DNA of 64,000 nt from Candidatus Palauibacter rhopaloidicola (GCA_026914155.1 JAPPGH010000045.1:1-64000); one strand, 5' to 3'; positions 22,183 to 33,275 are shown, counted from the stretch's first letter. Notes: generated from the letters alone by a model not told the origin. A program made the numbers and translations.

Positions 22183-22974
22183 TTACTTTTGATCGAGAGT
22201 CGACACCCCGTCCGATATGTCCGGAAGGATCGGCCGGACGTGCTCTGCCGTGAACGCCGCGAAAAGCCGGTCCGGCGGCAGCCGCTCCAGCTCGCCCGGT
22301 GTGCAGCCCGGCCACGCCTTTATTCTTCGAGTAAGGGTGGCCCGGCCAAGCTGCGTGCGTTGCACCACGCGTTTCCAGTTCAGGCCCGACCGTCGAAACT
22401 CGTACACTCCCAGGACCGAGAGGCCGGAGATGAACGCGCTCAGGGTCGTCCTGCCGTTCGCTCGCGCTCCGAACTGCCTGAACAGCGTGACGGGCGCGCA
22501 GCTGACGTCCCGGGCCAGCTCTCGGACGTTGCGGACTGGCCGGTCCGCGGCCCGTTCCGCCGCATGGACCAGGGCCTTCCCGAGCGCGGGAGGCAGCGCC
22601 GAGCGGTCGAACGCGGCCGCCAGGCTCCACAGGCCCCATGTCGCGCGCACGGCGTCGAGGCGGCGTCGAAGGTGCGTCTCCAGTTCGGTGAGCCAGACCA
22701 CTGCCGCCGTACGCACGCGGAGCAGTTGTCGGGCCAACTCGGGGTCGGCGTCCGCCACGAGAACCACCGGTACCCACGGCCGCTCGCGCTCGAACCTCGC
22801 CAACAACTCGACCTGCTCGGGCCGCATCCGCCCATGGCAAGCGACCACCACCGGCTCGACCTCCCCGTCGAAAGCGGCGAACGCTTCGGTCGAGGGCGCT
22901 ACGCGAGCGCCCGGGCCTACGGCTCGGCATACCGCTTGGGCTGTGTGGGGCGAGTCGGCGACTACGAGGGTCAT
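22183..22974 (-). CDS. AraC-type transcription regulator with degenerate receiver domain
   Basis: The protein has 263 residues. Residues about 1-115 have the beta-alpha rhythm of a response-regulator receiver (MTLVVADSPHTAQAV, VPVVLVADADPELARQLL), but the site expected to hold the phospho-acceptor Asp reads VVVACHGR, so it is probably a pseudo-receiver. Residues about 130-240 hold the paired helix-turn-helix of AraC regulators (NVRELARDVSCAPVTLFRQF; WKRVVQRTQLGRATLTRRI). ATG at 22974 is preceded by GAAAGAGG. It lies upstream of the propeller/Cys-rich operon in the same direction and may control it. Confidence 0.68.
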   Translation of the reverse strand: MTLVVADSPHTAQAVCRAVGPGARVAPSTEAFAAFDGEVEPVVVACHGRMRPEQVELLARFERERPWVPVVLVADADPELARQLLRVRTAAVVWLTELETHLRRRLDAVRATWGLWSLAAAFDRSALPPALGKALVHAAERAADRPVRNVRELARDVSCAPVTLFRQFGARANGRTTLSAFISGLSVLGVYEFRRSGLNWKRVVQRTQLGRATLTRRIKAWPGCTPGELERLPPDRLFAAFTAEHVRPILPDISDGVSTLDQK

Positions 22975-23526
22975 GTCGGCCTCTTTCGAACGGTAAGGCG
23001 GCGGTGTCCGCGTTCTCGATGGATCTCCGCTCTTACTGATTAATGGCCGCCAAAGAGCGATACTTGGTGACTATAAAGGAGCAGTGCAGACAGCGATGGC
23101 GTCGGCGGAGAAGATCGAACATCTCAACACTGTACCCCATCCATTCGACGGTGTAGGGAGTCGCGGCTCATTTTCCCCTACCGGTAGCAACGCCGCGCCC
23201 CTTCGAACTCGCGGAAGCACGAGGGGTTGGAACCCATTCATTCAAGGTCGTACATAAATGCTGAATTGAAGTTGTACGACGTTATAATCATATTTCCAGC
23301 TCATCGCGGGTTGCGCAGCTAAACAAGAAAGCGAGGCGGGAACACGATGGCGACGGGGGGCAGGAGAGTCAACCTTCAACGCGCCCGGACGGGCATACCG
23401 GGAAAGAGTGAGGGTGGTAGGACGGGCCGAGCGTTTCCCACGTAGGAAGCTACGCGGGAGCGGAGGCGGCTGCGTCGCAATTGCCGATGGGACCTGACCT
23501 GAAGCGCAGCTGGAGCGGCCAGGAGC
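22975..23526. other. 552-bp gene-free, A/T-richer stretch with an inverted repeat
   Basis: No convincing coding region, tRNA or mobile-element end is visible. The part from about 23040 to 23340 is clearly richer in A/T than the rest of the window. It contains the inverted repeat GTCGTACA (23247-23254) / TGTACGAC (23273-23280), directly followed on the plus strand by TATAAT (23283-23288), a consensus -10; the matching -35 is poor. This could be the promoter-operator of the regulator to the left or of an unrecognised small RNA. Confidence 0.5.
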
Positions 23527-24696
23527 TCAGAAGCCTTCGATTTCGAGGGCCGCGATGGAGGATTCGTCGAGGCTGCCGGTGTGGAGGGTCCAGACCCTGC
23601 GGCCTTGCGCCTCCAGGAGTCGATGATCTTCCGGAAGGCGGATCGAGCCGAGGAAGCGCCCGGACGGGAGGAACACGTCGTGCAGGGCTCCCGGGGCTCC
23701 GTGCGGGCCGGCGGCTCCGGGGAGGGGGCGGTCGCGCTGAATCCAGATCCGGCCGTCCGCGTCCACGACGATGCGGGAGATGATCGCCGGTTGCGGCGGA
23801 CCTCCGAGTTCGCGGAGGGCCGCCCGCCACGCGTCGGGCATGCGCTCGTCCGGAGCCTCGCCGCGCTCGGCAGGCGCGAGCGGCAGCGCTTCGGCCGGAT
23901 GACAGAACCGAACGAGGATGGAGTCATCCCGATCGAATACCGTTAGTTCGTAACGTCCATCCGGATCGGAGAGGACCCGGGTCTCCGCGCCGACGCCCAC
24001 CAGCGGCCGCGGCCATGCGGGCAACGTCGTGCGCTCCAACGCTCTGGCCCGGGACCGCGCGACCGTATCGTTCACCGGATTTCCGGGAGACCAGCGGACG
24101 AACGACCGCTCCTCCCAACCGTCCTCGATGCGGCCGGGGAACTCCAGCCACACCGTGCGATCCGGTTGGAGCGCCACGAACGTGACCTCGCCGGACGCGA
24201 ATACGGGTGATATGAACGCCGGATCGACCGCTGTGACGGTGGCCGAGCGTGAGGGGAGATCCAGCGTGGTCAGCCGAAAGGCCCCGAAGTCGAGGACGAG
24301 GAGAGTGTTCGCATCCACCCAGGTCAGCGCGGCCGGCGCCTGGACCTCACCGGGGCCTTCGCCGCGGGTCATGATCGGCCCCAGCCATTCCCCATCGGGG
24401 TCGAGCAGGATGACCTCGGCGAGACCCCAGGCCGCGATGGCCACCGATCCGTCGGGACCTACGGCGACGTCCGCCGTAAAGACCAGTTCCTCCCCCTCTT
24501 CGGCGCCTCCGGCGCGCCACACTTCGCGCCACGAGAGTTCCGCGGGCCAATCCCCGACACTCGTGTTGCGCACTGCGGAACCCTCGGTGCCCGCGACTTC
24601 GCACGCCGCGGACTCCGGCCGGTCACACCCGGCGATCACCGCAGCCAACAGCGACGTCACAGCCCAGGGGGGTGGGCCAGGGCTGACCGAGATCAT
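23527..24696 (-). CDS. Six-bladed beta-propeller lipoprotein
   Basis: The protein has 389 residues. A hydrophobic N-terminus ends in the lipobox VIAGC, placing the lipidated Cys at residue 24. The mature part has blade repeats such as VAVGPDGSVAIAAWG and ILLDPDGEWLG, then TRGEGPGEVQAP, the same GEGPGE signature as the propeller at 19.4-20.5 kb. The family's role is unknown; it is common in outer-membrane or periplasmic proteins of this type of bacterium. The ATG begins one base after the purine nucleoside phosphorylase stop, so it is probably translated by coupling and may be associated with nucleoside handling. Confidence 0.78.
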   Translation of the reverse strand: MISVSPGPPPWAVTSLLAAVIAGCDRPESAACEVAGTEGSAVRNTSVGDWPAELSWREVWRAGGAEEGEELVFTADVAVGPDGSVAIAAWGLAEVILLDPDGEWLGPIMTRGEGPGEVQAPAALTWVDANTLLVLDFGAFRLTTLDLPSRSATVTAVDPAFISPVFASGEVTFVALQPDRTVWLEFPGRIEDGWEERSFVRWSPGNPVNDTVARSRARALERTTLPAWPRPLVGVGAETRVLSDPDGRYELTVFDRDDSILVRFCHPAEALPLAPAERGEAPDERMPDAWRAALRELGGPPQPAIISRIVVDADGRIWIQRDRPLPGAAGPHGAPGALHDVFLPSGRFLGSIRLPEDHRLLEAQGRRVWTLHTGSLDESSIAALEIEGF

Positions 24697-24697
24697 G

Positions 24698-25543
24698 CTA
24701 CGGGAACCGGCGGACCGACTCGGCGACGAGGCGCTGGAAATCTGCCCGGGCGAGCTTCGTTGTTTCCAGGACTTCCTCGTGATTCAGCGGTTCGTCGAGG
24801 ACTCCGGCCGCGTAATTCGTGAGGCAGGAGACGGCGACGCACCGGATGCCGAGGGCGCGGGCCGCGATGACCTCGGGCACGGTGGACATGCCGACGGCGT
24901 CGGCGCCGAGCGCCCGCAGCATGCGGATCTCGGCCGGGGTCTCGAAGGCTGGGCCGTGCATCGCCGCGTAGACGCCCTCGTGGAGCGTCTGGCCCAGGTC
25001 GGAGGCGGTTTCGCGGACGATCGCCCGCAGTCTCGGGTCATGGGCAAACGTCAGGTCGGGGAAGCGGTTCTCCGTACCCACGACCGGACCAAAGAGCGGG
25101 CTCGTGCCGGTCAGGTTCAGGTGGTCGGCGATCAGCATCAGTTCGCCGGGGTGCCAGCCGTCCCGGATCGCTCCGGCCGCGTTCGAGAGGAAGAGGACCG
25201 GGATGCCCAACGCCGCCGCGACGCGCACGTAGAAGACGACGCGGTCCGGCGGGCCGCCCTCATAGAGGTGGACGCGTCCACTCAGGCCCAGGACGGGCCG
25301 ACCGCCGAGCGCCCCGATCAATGCGTGGCCGGCGTGCCCGATGACCGTGGGGCGCGGCCAGCCGGGGAGATCCTCGTAGGGCACCCGCACCGGATCCTCG
25401 ATCTCTTCCCCGAGCCCGCCGAGTCCCGAACCCATCGTGATTGCGACGTCCGGTACGGCGCCGTCCAGCCGGTCCCCGATGCGGGCCCGCAGCGCCGCGG
25501 CCGCCGCTTCGACGGCGGCCTGGATGTCCGGGACGTGGGTCAC
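24698..25543 (-). CDS. punA: Purine nucleoside phosphorylase (trimeric, type I)
   Basis: PNP cleaves purine (deoxy)nucleosides with phosphate. The 281 residues show GSGLGGLGEEI, GHAGHALIG, SGRVHLYEG, FLSNAAGAI, and the long signature AMHGPAFETPAEIRMLRALG followed by GMSTVPEVIAAR, and SCLTNYAAG near the base site, all of the trimeric class. The start is GTG at 25543, overlapping the transporter stop as GTGA; the frame is open far upstream but that part is antisense to or out of phase with the transporter. It is the middle gene of transporter - PNP - propeller lipoprotein. Confidence 0.95.
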   Translation of the reverse strand: MTHVPDIQAAVEAAAAALRARIGDRLDGAVPDVAITMGSGLGGLGEEIEDPVRVPYEDLPGWPRPTVIGHAGHALIGALGGRPVLGLSGRVHLYEGGPPDRVVFYVRVAAALGIPVLFLSNAAGAIRDGWHPGELMLIADHLNLTGTSPLFGPVVGTENRFPDLTFAHDPRLRAIVRETASDLGQTLHEGVYAAMHGPAFETPAEIRMLRALGADAVGMSTVPEVIAARALGIRCVAVSCLTNYAAGVLDEPLNHEEVLETTKLARADFQRLVAESVRRFP

Positions 25544-26991
25544 GCGAGGACTCCGGCCAGAGTCGCGGTCATCCAGGTCGCGACCGTCCCCCCGAGCATC
25601 GCCCGCAGGCCGAGCTTCGACAGATCCTCGCGGCGGCCGGGGGCGATCCCCCCGATGCCCCCGATCTGGATCGCGATCGAGCTGAAGTTCGCGAATCCGG
25701 TCAGGGCGTAGGTGCACATGATGAGCGATTTGTTCGAGAGCTGAAGGTCGCCGGCGAGCCCGGCGCCGAGATTCGTGAAGGCGAGGAACTCGTTCGCGAC
25801 CATCTTCACGCCGAACAACGTCCCGACGTCGACCGCGTCGGCCCACGGCACGCCGATGAGCCAGGCCACCGGCGCGAAGACCCAGCCGAAGATCCGCTCG
25901 AGCGTGATTCCCTCCACGCCGAAGAGCCCCGTCACCCAGCCGATGATGCCGTTCCCCAGGGCGATGATGGCGAGGAAGGCGAGGAGCATGGCCCCCACGT
26001 TCAGGGCCAGCTTCAGCCCGTCTCCGGCCCCTCCGGCCGCCGCGTCGATCACGTTCGCGTGCGCCTGCGGCGGGTCGATGTCCAGCGTGCCGCGCGTCTC
26101 GGGTTCTTCCGTCTCGGGCATCAGCATCTTGCTCACCACGACCCCCGCCGGCGCCGCCATGATGCTCGCCGCCAGGAGGTGCCCCGCGATCCCCGGGAAC
26201 ACCCCCACGAGGATCGCGACGTACGCGGCCAGCGCGCCGCCGGCCACAGTCGCGAAGCCCCCCGTCATCACGGTGTTGAGTTCGGACATCGTCATCCGGT
26301 CCACGAAGGGCCGGATGAGGAGAGGCGCCTCCGTCTGGCCGACGAAGATGTTGCCGGCGGCGGAGGTCGTCTCCGCGCCGCTCGTCCCGAGGGTGCGCTG
26401 CATCGCCCACGCGACGCCCCGCACGACGCGCTGCATGAACCCCAGGTGATAGGCGAGGGCCATGAGAGAGGAGAAGAAGATGATCGTGGGCAGGACGCTG
26501 AAGGCGAAATTCGCGCCGATGTTCACCACGCCGCCCCCGCCCCCGTCGACCGGAGTCCCGTAGTCCACGAGCGACCCGAACACGAAGCGCGACCCGGCGT
26601 TCGTGTACCCGATGAGCGCGACGAAGATGTCGTTGACGGCGCTGAAGAAGGTGTGACCGATCCCCGTCTTGAGAACGAGGAGCGCGAAGGCGATCTGAAG
26701 CCCGAGCCCCTTCGCGACGAGTGGCCACGAGATCGACTTCCGGTGCGCGGAGCAGATCCACACCGTCGTGAGCAGGAAGGCGATCCCGAGCAGCCCCCGC
26801 GCCAGGCGGGAGAAGAACGGTTCGTCGATCGCGCCTCCCACCCCCTCGAGTCCCTGAGCCGCCAGCGGCGCTGCGCCCGCGGCCAGGCCGACACCCAGCA
26901 CGGCGACCACAGTGGGGAGCAGCCAACCTTCCCGCGGCATCGCGGGGGGCGCCGCGGCTGCGGAGCGTGGTGGGTCGCGACGCTGGGACAT
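25540..26991 (-). CDS. nupC: CNT-family concentrative nucleoside transporter
   Basis: This inner-membrane symporter imports nucleosides with H+ or Na+. The protein has 483 residues with about ten hydrophobic helices. CNT landmarks visible are [12 protein letters not shown], the [20 protein letters not shown] segment, [12 protein letters not shown], and [21 protein letters not shown] glycine-rich loop ([12 protein letters not shown]) sits before the core. ATG at 26991 was chosen because GGAG lies 5 bases upstream; an upstream Met at 27066 is out of reach of any ribosome site. It is divergent from dnaK and coupled to PNP. Confidence 0.93.
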   Translation of the reverse strand: MSQRRDPPRSAAAAPPAMPREGWLLPTVVAVLGVGLAAGAAPLAAQGLEGVGGAIDEPFFSRLARGLLGIAFLLTTVWICSAHRKSISWPLVAKGLGLQIAFALLVLKTGIGHTFFSAVNDIFVALIGYTNAGSRFVFGSLVDYGTPVDGGGGGVVNIGANFAFSVLPTIIFFSSLMALAYHLGFMQRVVRGVAWAMQRTLGTSGAETTSAAGNIFVGQTEAPLLIRPFVDRMTMSELNTVMTGGFATVAGGALAAYVAILVGVFPGIAGHLLAASIMAAPAGVVVSKMLMPETEEPETRGTLDIDPPQAHANVIDAAAGGAGDGLKLALNVGAMLLAFLAIIALGNGIIGWVTGLFGVEGITLERIFGWVFAPVAWLIGVPWADAVDVGTLFGVKMVANEFLAFTNLGAGLAGDLQLSNKSLIMCTYALTGFANFSSIAIQIGGIGGIAPGRREDLSKLGLRAMLGGTVATWMTATLAGVLA

Positions 26992-27089
26992 CGGCGCACT
27001 CCGGCTGAGGGGTTCGGGGCGACGGGAGTCCGGGGAACATACCCCGTCCCGTCTTCCGCGCCACAACCCCGCTCCGCTTCATGCCACTT

Positions 27090-27127
27090 TGGCACTCCGC
27101 GCCGGAGTGCGGCCCGCCCGAGTGCCA
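27090..27127. promoter_or_regulatory. CIRCE-like half-site cluster between nupC and dnaK
   Basis: GCACTCCG (27092-27099) and CGGAGTGC (27103-27110) form a perfect 8-bp inverted repeat, and a further GAGTGCCA (27120-27127) pairs with TGGCACTC (27090-27097). GCACTC/GAGTGC are the half-sites of CIRCE, the HrcA operator (TTAGCACTC-N9-GAGTGCTAA), but here the nearest pair is separated by 7, not 9, bases. HrcA control of dnaK is plausible; the spacing makes it uncertain. Confidence 0.4.
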
Positions 27128-27289
27128 TTTTGTCGGAAAAGGCGGCGCACGGGCGGCCCACGGCGCGGCACGGCGATTGCAACGTGTTTCTTCGTTCGCG
27201 GGCGCGCCGGAAGGAGGCGGCGCCCTGCGATTGGGACCTGGGACGCGAACCAGCGGAAACAGCGGACAAGCAAAAGCCAAGGAAAACCA

Positions 27290-29236
<1,947 letters not shown>

Positions 29237-29258
29237 GCCTCCGCCGGCAGCGTTTCAC

Positions 29259-29303
29259 CGCGCGACCCGGGAGCCCGGCCCACGGGCAACCCCGGGTCGC
29301 GCG
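29259..29303 (+). terminator. Strong hairpin after dnaK
   Basis: CGCGCGACCCGGG (29259-29271) pairs perfectly with CCCGGGTCGCGCG (29291-29303); an inner GCCCG/CGGGC stem sits in the loop. It lies 22 bases after the dnaK stop. No T-run follows, so it may act with Rho or as a 3' stabiliser. Confidence 0.6.
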
Positions 29304-29449
29304 CCGTTCATCCCATGGTGCGGCGTTCGGGGGTGACGGACCCGGTCCGGTCACCGTCATTGCTGTGGGAGTTGGAGAAACGCCAATTCGGTCTGCTATA
29401 TTGGTACTTCGGCCGTTGGATGATACGGTCGGGAGAGGGAGATAGAGGG

Positions 29450-31078
29450 ATGAGCGACTCGCTGCGTACTCGACTGAATCTGCTGATCGCGACGGCGATC
29501 GCGTTCGCGTTCGGCGTGGGGCTGGCTTCGGTTCTGGACCTGACTCCGGTTTCGATCGCGGCGGACGGCAACCGGGACCCGGGGTGGGTGATCGGGGCCC
29601 CCGCCGGCGCCGGGATGACGATGGCGAACGGCTTCGCCGACGTGACGGAGCGCGTGGCTCCCGCCGTCGTAACGATCTACCTGACGGCGGAGCGAGAGGC
29701 CTCTTTTCCGAACGCTTCCCCGTTCCCGCCGGGCTTCGAACCGCCGCCGGGGTTCGAGTTCCCGCCCGGGTTCGAGTTCCCGCCCGGGTTCGAGTTCCCG
29801 CCCGATTCCTCCCGGAACCGCGAGGAGGAGCGGCAGCCACAGACCGTCGAGTGGAGTGGATCCGGCTTCATCGTCTCGGAGGCCGGCTACGTGGTGACGA
29901 ACAACCACGTGGTCGCGGGCGCGGAGCGAATCGACGTCGAGCTTCACGACGGACGGGTCTTCGACAACGTGGAACTCGTGGGGCGCGATCCGCAGACCGA
30001 CGTGGCGCTGCTCAGGCTGGAGGTGGGCGACATCGCCGTCCTTCCCATCGGCTCCAGCGACGAGACCGCCGTCGGCGAGTGGGTGCTCGCCATCGGGAGT
30101 CCCGGCTTCCGGACGGCACCGGGACCGCTGCTCTCATCCGTGACGGCGGGGATCGTCTCCGCCAAGGGGCGCAACATCTCCATCCTCCGGAACCGCAACC
30201 CGCTCGCGATCGAGGACTTCATCCAGACGGATGCGGTCATCAACCGGGGCAACTCGGGCGGGCCGCTGGTGAATGCGGCGGGCGAGGTGATCGGCATCAA
30301 CACGGCGATCCTGTCGACGACGGGGAGCTACCAGGGGTACGGCTTCGCGGTCCCGATCGAACTCGCCCGCGAGGTCGTCGACGACCTGATCGAGTTCGGG
30401 GAGGTGCGGCGGGCGCTCATCGGCGTCTCGATTACCGACGTCGACGCCGCGGATGCCGCCTTCTACGGCCTGGAGCGCGTCGAGGGCGCGAAGATCCAGA
30501 CCTTCTCCTTCGACGACAGTCCCGCCCTGCTGGCCGGACTCGAAGGCGGCGACGTCATCGTCGGCGTGGCGGGGGAGCCTGTCTCCGGCGTTTCGGAACT
30601 GCAGCGGCGGATCCGCGCCTTCGAGCCGGGGGAGACGGTGGAACTGGACGTCGTGCGCCGCTCCACGCTGGAGCGAGACCGGGCGCGCGTCCGCCTCATC
30701 TCGGCGGCCGACGACTCGCCGCCGCGGATCGTGGCACGCTCCGAGCCGACCGAGGCGACCGGCGATGCCCTCGGTCTCGCGGTAAAGGATGACGCCGAGA
30801 TCGAAGCCCGGGAACATGCGCAGTACAGGATCGACCCCGGGTTCAACGGTGTCGTCATCGTCGGCGGCGATCGGAGGGGCGCGGTGGGGCGGCTGCGCCT
30901 TCCCGAGGGTACCCTCATCCTCGACATCAACGGCGAGGAGATCCAGGGGCGGGGCGATTACGAGCGCATCATCTCCGGGTTGGGGCCCGGCGACGCGCTG
31001 AGCGTGCAACTCGATATTCTGCTGCGCGACGGGCGTCGACAGAACGCTTTCCGGAGCGTCGTGATCCCGGAACGCTGA
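29450..31078 (+). CDS. HtrA/DegP-like periplasmic serine protease with PDZ domains
   Basis: The protein has 542 residues. An N-terminal hydrophobic segment (about 10-30) is a signal peptide or anchor. Residues 93-118 are a low-complexity repeat of PPGFEF. The trypsin-like domain carries the triad H153 (NNHVV), D184 (QTDVALL) and S269 (NRGNSGGPL). Two PDZ domains follow (about 330-420 and 460-540). Such proteases degrade or refold damaged envelope proteins. ATG at 29450 has GGGAG about 12 bases upstream and matches the signal sequence. It lies in a proteostasis block with dnaK, tig and clpPX. Confidence 0.93.
   Translation: MSDSLRTRLNLLIATAIAFAFGVGLASVLDLTPVSIAADGNRDPGWVIGAPAGAGMTMANGFADVTERVAPAVVTIYLTAEREASFPNASPFPPGFEPPPGFEFPPGFEFPPGFEFPPDSSRNREEERQPQTVEWSGSGFIVSEAGYVVTNNHVVAGAERIDVELHDGRVFDNVELVGRDPQTDVALLRLEVGDIAVLPIGSSDETAVGEWVLAIGSPGFRTAPGPLLSSVTAGIVSAKGRNISILRNRNPLAIEDFIQTDAVINRGNSGGPLVNAAGEVIGINTAILSTTGSYQGYGFAVPIELAREVVDDLIEFGEVRRALIGVSITDVDAADAAFYGLERVEGAKIQTFSFDDSPALLAGLEGGDVIVGVAGEPVSGVSELQRRIRAFEPGETVELDVVRRSTLERDRARVRLISAADDSPPRIVARSEPTEATGDALGLAVKDDAEIEAREHAQYRIDPGFNGVVIVGGDRRGAVGRLRLPEGTLILDINGEEIQGRGDYERIISGLGPGDALSVQLDILLRDGRRQNAFRSVVIPER
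29726..29803 (+). repeat. 18-bp tandem repeat in the HtrA-like gene
   Basis: The codons for PPGFEF are repeated: an identical 18-bp unit GTTCGAGTTCCCGCCCGG recurs at 29752, 29770 and (last base changed) 29788, with a diverged copy before it. The repeat lies between the signal sequence and the protease domain, where length change would be tolerated. Confidence 0.85.
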
Positions 31079-31182
31079 TTCGCGAGGCGCCGGGCGGGAC
31101 AGGGATTATTGCTTGCCCCCGTTCCGGCCGGTGCCGAGATTCCCGGCCAATCCGGCGCCGCGCTTCATCCTGGCGGAGTCGC

Positions 31183-31265
31183 GCGAAAGTGGCGGAATTG
31201 GCAGACGCGCCAGCCTTAGGAGCTGGTGGCCCTTGGCCGTGGGGGTTCGAGTCCCCCCTTTCGCA
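31183..31265 (+). tRNA. tRNA-Leu (anticodon TAG)
   Basis: The 83-base gene folds with acceptor stem GCGAAAG/CTTTCGC, a D arm starting TGGCGGAATTGGCAGACGC, an anticodon stem CCAGC/GCTGG around loop CTTAGGA (anticodon TAG), a long class II variable arm, and a T arm GGGGGTTCGAGTCCCCC. The 3' CCA is not encoded. It lies between the HtrA-like gene and tig, same direction. Confidence 0.95.
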
Positions 31266-31337
31266 CTTCGTGCCGTAAACCGTGTGCAGACAACGCCGTT
31301 GGCCCGTGCCGGGACACGAGCGGGAGCCATACCGACC

Positions 31338-32609
31338 TTGAGCGCAGCCGATTCACAAGCCGCCGCGGCGGATCCGTTCGACGTCGCGATCAAGCAGGAG
31401 AACGATTACCTGCGCCGTCTCGACGTGTCGGTGGACCCCGCGCAGGTGGCGGCGACGCGGCGCCGGGAAGCCGCCAGACTCCGAAAAACGACCCGCATCA
31501 AGGGGTTCCGGAAGGGGAAGGTCCCGGTGCGGATCGTCGAGGAACGCTACGGTCCCCTCATCGACGAACGGACCGTCGATGCCCTCGTCAACCGGGCGTT
31601 CCGGGACGCCGTGCAGCGGCACGACCTTTCCACCATCGGGGAACCCGTGGTGAGCGAGCTGGATTACCAGCCCGGGGAGCGGCTCGCGTTCCGCATCGAC
31701 GTAGAGGTGATGCCGGCGATCGAGCTTGCGCGGACGGGAGGGTTCCGCGTCAAGCGGCGCGAGGTGGCCGTCGCGGATGCAGACATCGACGAGGTCATCG
31801 AGAACATCCGCAAGGAAAACGCCGTGCTCCAGCCCGTGGACCGGGCGCCGCGGAGCGGGGATGTCGTCGCCGTGGCGATCAGGGAACGAGAGGGAGGCGA
31901 CGGCGCCCCGGAAAAGCCGTATCGGTTCGAGTTGGGAGCGGGCTACGCGATTCCGGATGTCGAAAACGCGATCCTCACGCTCACGCCCGGCGAGGAAGGC
32001 ACGTTCACGGTCTCCTACCCGGACGATTTCGGGGCCGAGGAACTGGCGGGTACCACGCGATCGCTGCAGATCCGCCTCGACGACGTCCGGGCCAGCGAGC
32101 TTCCGGACCTCACGGACGAGTTCGCGAGCGAGATCGGTGACTTCGGGACGCTGTCGGAGCTTCGTGAAGCGGTGGGAAAGGAACTCCTGGCGCGGGGTGA
32201 ACGTCAGGCGGATGAGGAAGTCGGCGAACAACTCCTCGACGCGGTGATCGAAGCCAACGCCTTCGAGGTGCCGCCGAGTCTCACGTCGCGTTATCTTGAC
32301 CGGGTGATCGACGCCCCCGAGGGAGCGGACCCCGAGCGGGTCGAGGAGGCCCGCAAGTCCGTGACCCCCCAGGTGGAGCGCCAGATCAAGCGGGATCTGG
32401 TGCTCGAGCGACTCATCGAGGATCAGGGACTCGATCTGTCGAGCGAGGAATTCGACGAGCGCCTGTCGGAACTGGGGAAGGCGAGGGGCAAGAGCCTGGT
32501 GGAGATACGCCGCGAGCTCGCGAAGGAGAAGCAGCTCGATCCGCTCCGCCGCCGTTTTGCCATCGACAAGGCGTTCCGGTTTCTGATCGACGGCTCGGAC
32601 GTGAGCTGA
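31338..32609 (+). CDS. tig: Trigger factor (ribosome-associated chaperone)
   Basis: Trigger factor binds ribosomal protein L23 at the exit tunnel and guards nascent chains. The protein has 423 residues. The N-terminal ribosome-binding domain contains the signature GFRKGKVP; the FKBP-like domain (about 150-235) and the long helical C-terminal domain follow. The start is uncertain: a TTG at 31338 with GGGAG 11 bases upstream gives a normal length, whereas the open frame runs back across the tRNA. It is the first gene of the tig-clpP-clpX set. Confidence 0.93.
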   Translation: MSAADSQAAAADPFDVAIKQENDYLRRLDVSVDPAQVAATRRREAARLRKTTRIKGFRKGKVPVRIVEERYGPLIDERTVDALVNRAFRDAVQRHDLSTIGEPVVSELDYQPGERLAFRIDVEVMPAIELARTGGFRVKRREVAVADADIDEVIENIRKENAVLQPVDRAPRSGDVVAVAIREREGGDGAPEKPYRFELGAGYAIPDVENAILTLTPGEEGTFTVSYPDDFGAEELAGTTRSLQIRLDDVRASELPDLTDEFASEIGDFGTLSELREAVGKELLARGERQADEEVGEQLLDAVIEANAFEVPPSLTSRYLDRVIDAPEGADPERVEEARKSVTPQVERQIKRDLVLERLIEDQGLDLSSEEFDERLSELGKARGKSLVEIRRELAKEKQLDPLRRRFAIDKAFRFLIDGSDVS

Positions 32610-32639
32610 TGGGCTTCGCTAACCACGTGAGGGATTGAT

Positions 32640-33275
32640 TTGAGCACGATATTCGCACCGTACGTCATCGAACGGTCGAGCCGCGGGGAACGCACGTACG
32701 ACATCTTCTCGCGCCTCCTCATGGATCGGATCGTCTTCCTCGGAGCTCCGATCAACGACGATGTGGCGAACGTGGTGATCGCCCAGTTGCTCTTCCTGGA
32801 GGCGGACAACCCGGAGCGCGAGATCCACATCTACATCAACTCGCCGGGGGGGAGCGTCCAGGCGGGACTCGCGATCTACGACACGATGCAGTTCCTGAAC
32901 GCCCCGGTGGCGACGATGTGCATGGGGATGGCCGCGTCGATGGGAGCGTTCCTGCTCGCGGCCGGCACGCCCGGCAGGCGGCGCTCGCTGCCGAACGCGC
33001 GGATCATGATCCACCAGCCTTCCGGCGGCTCCTACGGGACGGCGGCGGACATCGAGATTCAGGCGAAGGAAATCCTCAACGCCCGCGAGCGGCTGAACCG
33101 GATTCTCGCCGATCACACCGGGCAGGACCTTGAGCGGATCGCCGAGGATGTCGACCGCGACCGCTTCATGTCTCCCGAGGAAGCGCGGGAGTACGGGCTC
33201 ATCGACCTGGTGGTCGCGCGTGAGGCGGAGGTCGACGGCAAGAACGGCCGACCCGGCCCTGCCGTAGCCAAGTAG
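32640..33275 (+). CDS. clpP: ATP-dependent Clp protease proteolytic subunit
   Basis: ClpP forms the 14-mer serine-protease barrel fed by ClpX. The 211 residues carry the triad S100 ([11 protein letters not shown]), H125 (MIHQPSGG) and D174 (VDRDRF). The start is TTG at 32640 with GAGGG six bases upstream. It sits between tig and clpX, a conserved bacterial order, 30 bp after tig. Confidence 0.97.
   Translation: MSTIFAPYVIERSSRGERTYDIFSRLLMDRIVFLGAPINDDVANVVIAQLLFLEADNPEREIHIYINSPGGSVQAGLAIYDTMQFLNAPVATMCMGMAASMGAFLLAAGTPGRRRSLPNARIMIHQPSGGSYGTAADIEIQAKEILNARERLNRILADHTGQDLERIAEDVDRDRFMSPEEAREYGLIDLVVAREAEVDGKNGRPGPAVAK

Noticed and set aside
27090-27101. TGGCAC at 27090 as a sigma-54 (-24) element for dnaK
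   Set aside because: The required TGC -12 element does not follow at the right distance.
29315-29449. An N-terminal extension of 45 residues on the HtrA-like protease
   Set aside because: The ATG at 29450 is followed by a normal signal sequence; the extension would bury it.
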